DNA from: Bradyrhizobium sp.
GTDB lineage: Bacteria > Pseudomonadota > Alphaproteobacteria > Rhizobiales > Xanthobacteraceae
Assembly: GCF_004799405.1 (NCBI RefSeq)
Contig: NZ_SSMW01000151.1
Span: 1-64,000 of the forward strand
Reading direction: 5' to 3'
Length of the DNA stretch: 64,000 nucleotides
Position numbers and translations under genes: made by a program
Part shown: piece after piece, positions 61,007 to 64,000 of the stretch
Position numbering within the stretch: position 1 is the first letter of the stretch
Layout: the number at the start of each line of letters is the position of its first letter
The notes under the pieces: model-generated
The model's input: the letters and a program-made list of their open reading frames with translations, nothing else
What the model was told of the DNA's origin: nothing
Databases searched by the model: none

Positions 61007-61408
61007 ATGATTGGTCTAGTACTTGTGACCCATGGGCGCCTTGCCGACGAATTCAGGGCGGCGCTCGAACATGTCATGGGCCCGCAAAAGCAAATTGAAG
61101 CGGTGACGATCGGAGCCGAAGACGACTCCGATTTGTGCCGCAGCGATATCATCGAGGCGGTCAATCGCGTCGACAGCGGCGATGGCGTCGCCATCCTCAC
61201 CGACATGTTCGGCGGCACGCCATCCAATCTTGCGATCTCCTGCATGAGCCGCCCGAAAGTGGAAGTGCTCGCGGGCATCAATCTTCCCATGCTGGTCAAG
61301 CTTGCCAAGGTTCGCGAAGAACGGTCGCTTCCCGACGCCATCGCCATGGCTCAGGAAGCCGGCCGCAAATACGTCACCATCGCCAGCCGGGTTCTCGCCG
61401 GCAAATGA
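61007..61408 (+). CDS. PTS EIIA component, mannose/fructose type
   Basis: 133 aa from ATG 61007. Phosphorylatable His9 in LVLVTHGRLADEF; later TDMFGGTPSNLAIS, the EIIA-Man fold hallmark. No EIIB or EIIC lies near, so this is a regulatory phosphorelay, not sugar uptake. Overlaps HPr by 4 bp (ATGA). Confidence 0.93.
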   Translation: MIGLVLVTHGRLADEFRAALEHVMGPQKQIEAVTIGAEDDSDLCRSDIIEAVNRVDSGDGVAILTDMFGGTPSNLAISCMSRPKVEVLAGINLPMLVKLAKVREERSLPDAIAMAQEAGRKYVTIASRVLAGK

Positions 61409-61734
61409 GCGGCGACGACGCGTCGCCTGAAAACGATGCCGGGCCGGTTGTCCCGCCGGGCGCTATATCTCGCGAACTTCCCATCATCAACAAACGCGGT
61501 CTTCACGCCCGCGCCTCGGCGAAATTCGTGCAAACGGTCGAGCGCTTCAATGCCGAGGTCTGGGTGACGCGCGGCGGCGAAACCGTCGGCGGCACCTCGA
61601 TCATGGGATTGATGATGCTCTCGGCGGCGCCGGGGACCACCATCATTGTTTCCGTGGCCGGCCCCGAGGCGAACGCCGCGCTCGAAGCAATCACCGAACT
61701 GGTCGCCAGCAAGTTCAACGAAGAATCGATGTGA
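61405..61734 (+). CDS. HPr phosphocarrier protein
   Basis: 109 aa with an N-terminal extension of about 20 residues before the HPr core. His34 in NKRGLHARASAKFV is the site phosphorylated by EI. Ser65 in GGTSIMGLMML is the HprK site, and the 31-residue spacing matches His15/Ser46 of classical HPr. It carries phosphate in the regulatory PTS with the preceding EIIA. Confidence 0.95.
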   Translation: MSGDDASPENDAGPVVPPGAISRELPIINKRGLHARASAKFVQTVERFNAEVWVTRGGETVGGTSIMGLMMLSAAPGTTIIVSVAGPEANAALEAITELVASKFNEESM

Positions 61735-61758
61735 CCCCGCCGTGGTGAAGGCCGGAAC

Positions 61759-63360
61759 CTAGTTCGCCGGCGGCACGACATAGACCTGCCAGACGTTGGC
61801 CGGGCCGGGATGCCCCTGCAAGAAGCGCCGCGTCGTCATGGTGATATGCTCGGCATGTTCCCCATTCGCCGCCATCCACGCCTCGCAGGTCGGCAGCCTT
61901 GCATCCGATTCGTCGCAGATGCCGATGAAGCCCAGCCGCCTGGCCTCTTCGAGCGACGTCAGTCCCGACGGCCAAGGTGTATCCGGCTCGAGCGGCGCCG
62001 GATGATCCGGGCTGTAGAAGGTCGTCGGGTCGCCGATATCCGTCGCGCCCGCAACCACGGCCCATCTCGACAAGAACCGCGTGTGCCAGGCCCGGGTCAG
62101 TTCGCGCGCGAGTTCGGCGCGTGCGATGTAATTGGGCGCGGAGCCAGGAATTTTGCTTATCTCAAGCACGGGAATGTACGGCGATGCGGCAAGCACCACG
62201 AGCGCCGTCACAAGCCAGATCGCGGCGATTCGAAACAGCGCGATCTTTTGAACGCGCAGCGGCGGAATCGCAACCAGCGCCAATGGCGTCAGGAAGAACA
62301 GCGGGATTCCCCAATCGGTCTTCATATAGATCTTGAAAATCAGGCCGCCGAGCGGCGGCCCGAGCGCGACCACGATCTGGATGATCCAGATATTGAGCGC
62401 CTGTGAAGGATTCACGCCCGGATTCGCGCCATGTGACCAGAGGCGCGTCAGCGGCCCTCCCCATCGGTTCCGCCATGCCAACGCAAGTGCCGCGAGCGCC
62501 ACCGGCAGCATCAGCAGCGCGATATTGTGACCGATATAATTGAGCATCGGTTGCAGGCTCTGCGCACGACTCGACGTCGTATAGAGGTCATCGGCGTAGG
62601 TCAGCGCCGCGAAATCCACTTCTTTCAGCCACCACAGATGCGGCAGCATCGCGATCGCCATTGTGACGATCGCAACCCACGGCGCCGGCGAGCGCAGGAA
62701 CAGCAGCCGGTCGGGATGCAGCAGCGCGGCGATACCGACGGCGCCGATCATGGTCAGCGCCCAGTATTTCGTCAGCAGCGCCAGCGCACCGGCGAGCCCG
62801 AGCCAGAGGCCGGATCGCACGCTCCGTTTCTCGAATGCGTGCTGATAGGCCAGCACCACCAGCGGCAGTGTCACGAGCTGCAGCAGATCCGGATTGTACT
62901 TGAAGCCCTTGAAGTTGAAGATCGGATAGATCGCCAGCATCACGACCGTCAGGAAGGCGCGACGGCGGTCGACCACGCGCAATGCGATGAACCAGCAGAT
63001 CACCAGCCCGCAACCGACCGTCGCCATCGCCAGCGCATAGGTAGCCCAGTCGGCGACCGGAAACAGCCTGAACCAGAGGCCGGCGACCCAACCCGACAGC
63101 GGCGGATGCTTGCCATAGCCCCAAAGGAATTTCTGGCCCCAGGCGTAGGCTTCCGCGACATCCGAATGGATGTCCTGCGCCGTCTTGAGATAGCTCAGGA
63201 TGATGGTCCAGAGCACGGCATGTGCGGCGGCAAAGCCGATGACCAGCGACAGGCTCTGCTTTGGATCGCTGGCGAGCGCGGCAAGCCACGCCGCCACCCG
63301 CCGGATCGAGGGCTTGCGGCGCGTGCGCGAAGTCGCGGGCAAAAACGATGCAGTCGGCAT
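61759..63360 (-). CDS. GT39/ArnT-like membrane glycosyltransferase
   Basis: 533 aa with about eleven transmembrane helices. The first periplasmic loop holds DIHSDVAEAYAWGQKFLWGYGKHPPLSGW, the Asp/Glu motif typical of GT39 and ArnT enzymes. It transfers a sugar from a polyprenyl carrier, probably to lipid A or another envelope acceptor. Convergent with the HPr gene. Confidence 0.86.
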   Translation of the reverse strand: MPTASFLPATSRTRRKPSIRRVAAWLAALASDPKQSLSLVIGFAAAHAVLWTIILSYLKTAQDIHSDVAEAYAWGQKFLWGYGKHPPLSGWVAGLWFRLFPVADWATYALAMATVGCGLVICWFIALRVVDRRRAFLTVVMLAIYPIFNFKGFKYNPDLLQLVTLPLVVLAYQHAFEKRSVRSGLWLGLAGALALLTKYWALTMIGAVGIAALLHPDRLLFLRSPAPWVAIVTMAIAMLPHLWWLKEVDFAALTYADDLYTTSSRAQSLQPMLNYIGHNIALLMLPVALAALALAWRNRWGGPLTRLWSHGANPGVNPSQALNIWIIQIVVALGPPLGGLIFKIYMKTDWGIPLFFLTPLALVAIPPLRVQKIALFRIAAIWLVTALVVLAASPYIPVLEISKIPGSAPNYIARAELARELTRAWHTRFLSRWAVVAGATDIGDPTTFYSPDHPAPLEPDTPWPSGLTSLEEARRLGFIGICDESDARLPTCEAWMAANGEHAEHITMTTRRFLQGHPGPANVWQVYVVPPAN

Positions 63361-63474
63361 GGTGCTGTGCGTAGCGTGTTTTCGGCAAAAGTGGAATCAG
63401 CTTGACGTGAACGGGCGCCGTTAAAATGCAGCAATATGGTTGCCGCACGGGGATGCGAATGCTATCCCGCGCCC

Positions 63475-64000
63475 ATGACATCCATCCCTATTTCCAACAT
63501 CCGCAACTTCGCCATCGTTGCGCATATCGACCATGGCAAATCGACGCTGGCCGACCGCCTGATCCAGACCACCGGCGGCCTGCAGGCGCGCGAGATGAAG
63601 GAACAGGTGCTCGATTCCATGGATATCGAGCGCGAGCGCGGTATCACCATCAAGGCCCAGACCGTGCGGCTGACCTATCTGGCCAAAGACGGCAAGACCT
63701 ACATCCTCAACCTGATCGACACGCCCGGCCATGTCGATTTCGCCTATGAGGTCTCGCGATCGCTGGCCGCCTGCGAAGGTTCCTTGCTGGTGGTCGATGC
63801 CAGCCAGGGCGTCGAGGCACAGACGCTCGCCAACGTCTATCACGCACTCGATGCTGGGCATGAGATCGTGCCGGTGCTCAACAAGATCGACTTGCCGGCT
63901 GCGGAACCGGACCAGGTCAAGCAGCAGATCGAGGATGTGATCGGTATCGATGCGTCCGACGCCGTGATGATTTCGGCGAAGACGGGTCTCGGCATCGACG
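63475..64000 (+). CDS. lepA: Elongation factor 4 (LepA), N-terminal part
   Basis: Partial: the first 175 codons, open to the right edge. ATG 63475. GTPase motifs: [14 protein letters not shown] (G1), [10 protein letters not shown] (G2), DTPGHVDF (G3) and NKIDLP (G4). The segment [20 protein letters not shown] is typical of LepA. It promotes back-translocation on the ribosome under stress. Confidence 0.96.
   Translation, partial: MTSIPISNIRNFAIVAHIDHGKSTLADRLIQTTGGLQAREMKEQVLDSMDIERERGITIKAQTVRLTYLAKDGKTYILNLIDTPGHVDFAYEVSRSLAACEGSLLVVDASQGVEAQTLANVYHALDAGHEIVPVLNKIDLPAAEPDQVKQQIEDVIGIDASDAVMISAKTGLGID

Overview
The window is a GC-rich chromosomal segment from an alphaproteobacterium of the Bradyrhizobium/Rhodopseudomonas group (Nitrobacteraceae). 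This rests on gene content and order: rpmH-rnpA-yidC-engB-argB-dapD-dapE, truA-fmt-def, ffs-dnaX-ybaB-recR, and chvI-chvG-hprK-EIIA-HPr near pckA. A CtrA-type promoter box and several families of palindromic intergenic repeats fit the same group. The genus call is an inference from family knowledge; no search was run.

Left end (1-6.2 kb), accessory: a very large surface protein gene (minus strand) runs off the left edge. It has a FecR-like domain, VCBS-type repeats and a passenger-like repeat region. A LapG-type cysteine peptidase is transcribed divergently from it, followed by a small secreted FecR-domain protein and a secreted TPR protein. The set looks like a relative of the LapA/LapG adhesin-release system with unusual extra parts.

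6.2-13 kb: an ABC exporter, a secreted metallo-beta-lactamase-fold protein, an amidohydrolase, a small membrane protein, tRNA-Arg(ACG) and an orphan histidine kinase.

13-31 kb, core: ribosomal protein L34, RNase P protein, YidC, EngB, ArgB, lysine/diaminopimelate genes, translation-processing genes (truA, fmt, def), rmuC, an AmpG-like permease, and recR-ybaB-dnaX with the SRP RNA gene upstream.

31-50.5 kb, mixed housekeeping: NudC, a PfkB kinase, an Lrp-family regulator, phosphomannomutase, HrpB, UDP-glucose dehydrogenase, an acyltransferase, PolA, a LysE-type exporter, a Nu-class GST, PyrE and several small secreted proteins, one of them frameshifted. Palindromic repeats fill most gaps here.

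50.5-64 kb: glycogen phosphorylase, a thioesterase, arginase, PEP carboxykinase, a HugZ-like protein, the ChvI/ChvG two-component system joined to a regulatory PTS branch (HprK, EIIA, HPr), a GT39-like glycosyltransferase, and the start of lepA running off the right edge.

Two real genes are cut by the window edges: the adhesin on the left and lepA on the right. The most notable observations are the adhesin/peptidase/FecR/TPR cluster, a PolA whose 3'-5' exonuclease metal ligands are all replaced, a DnaX without the usual zinc cysteines, a frameshifted twin-CX3C secreted protein, CtrA boxes between def and rmuC, and palindromic repeats that have entered hrpB and bracket a LysE-type gene.
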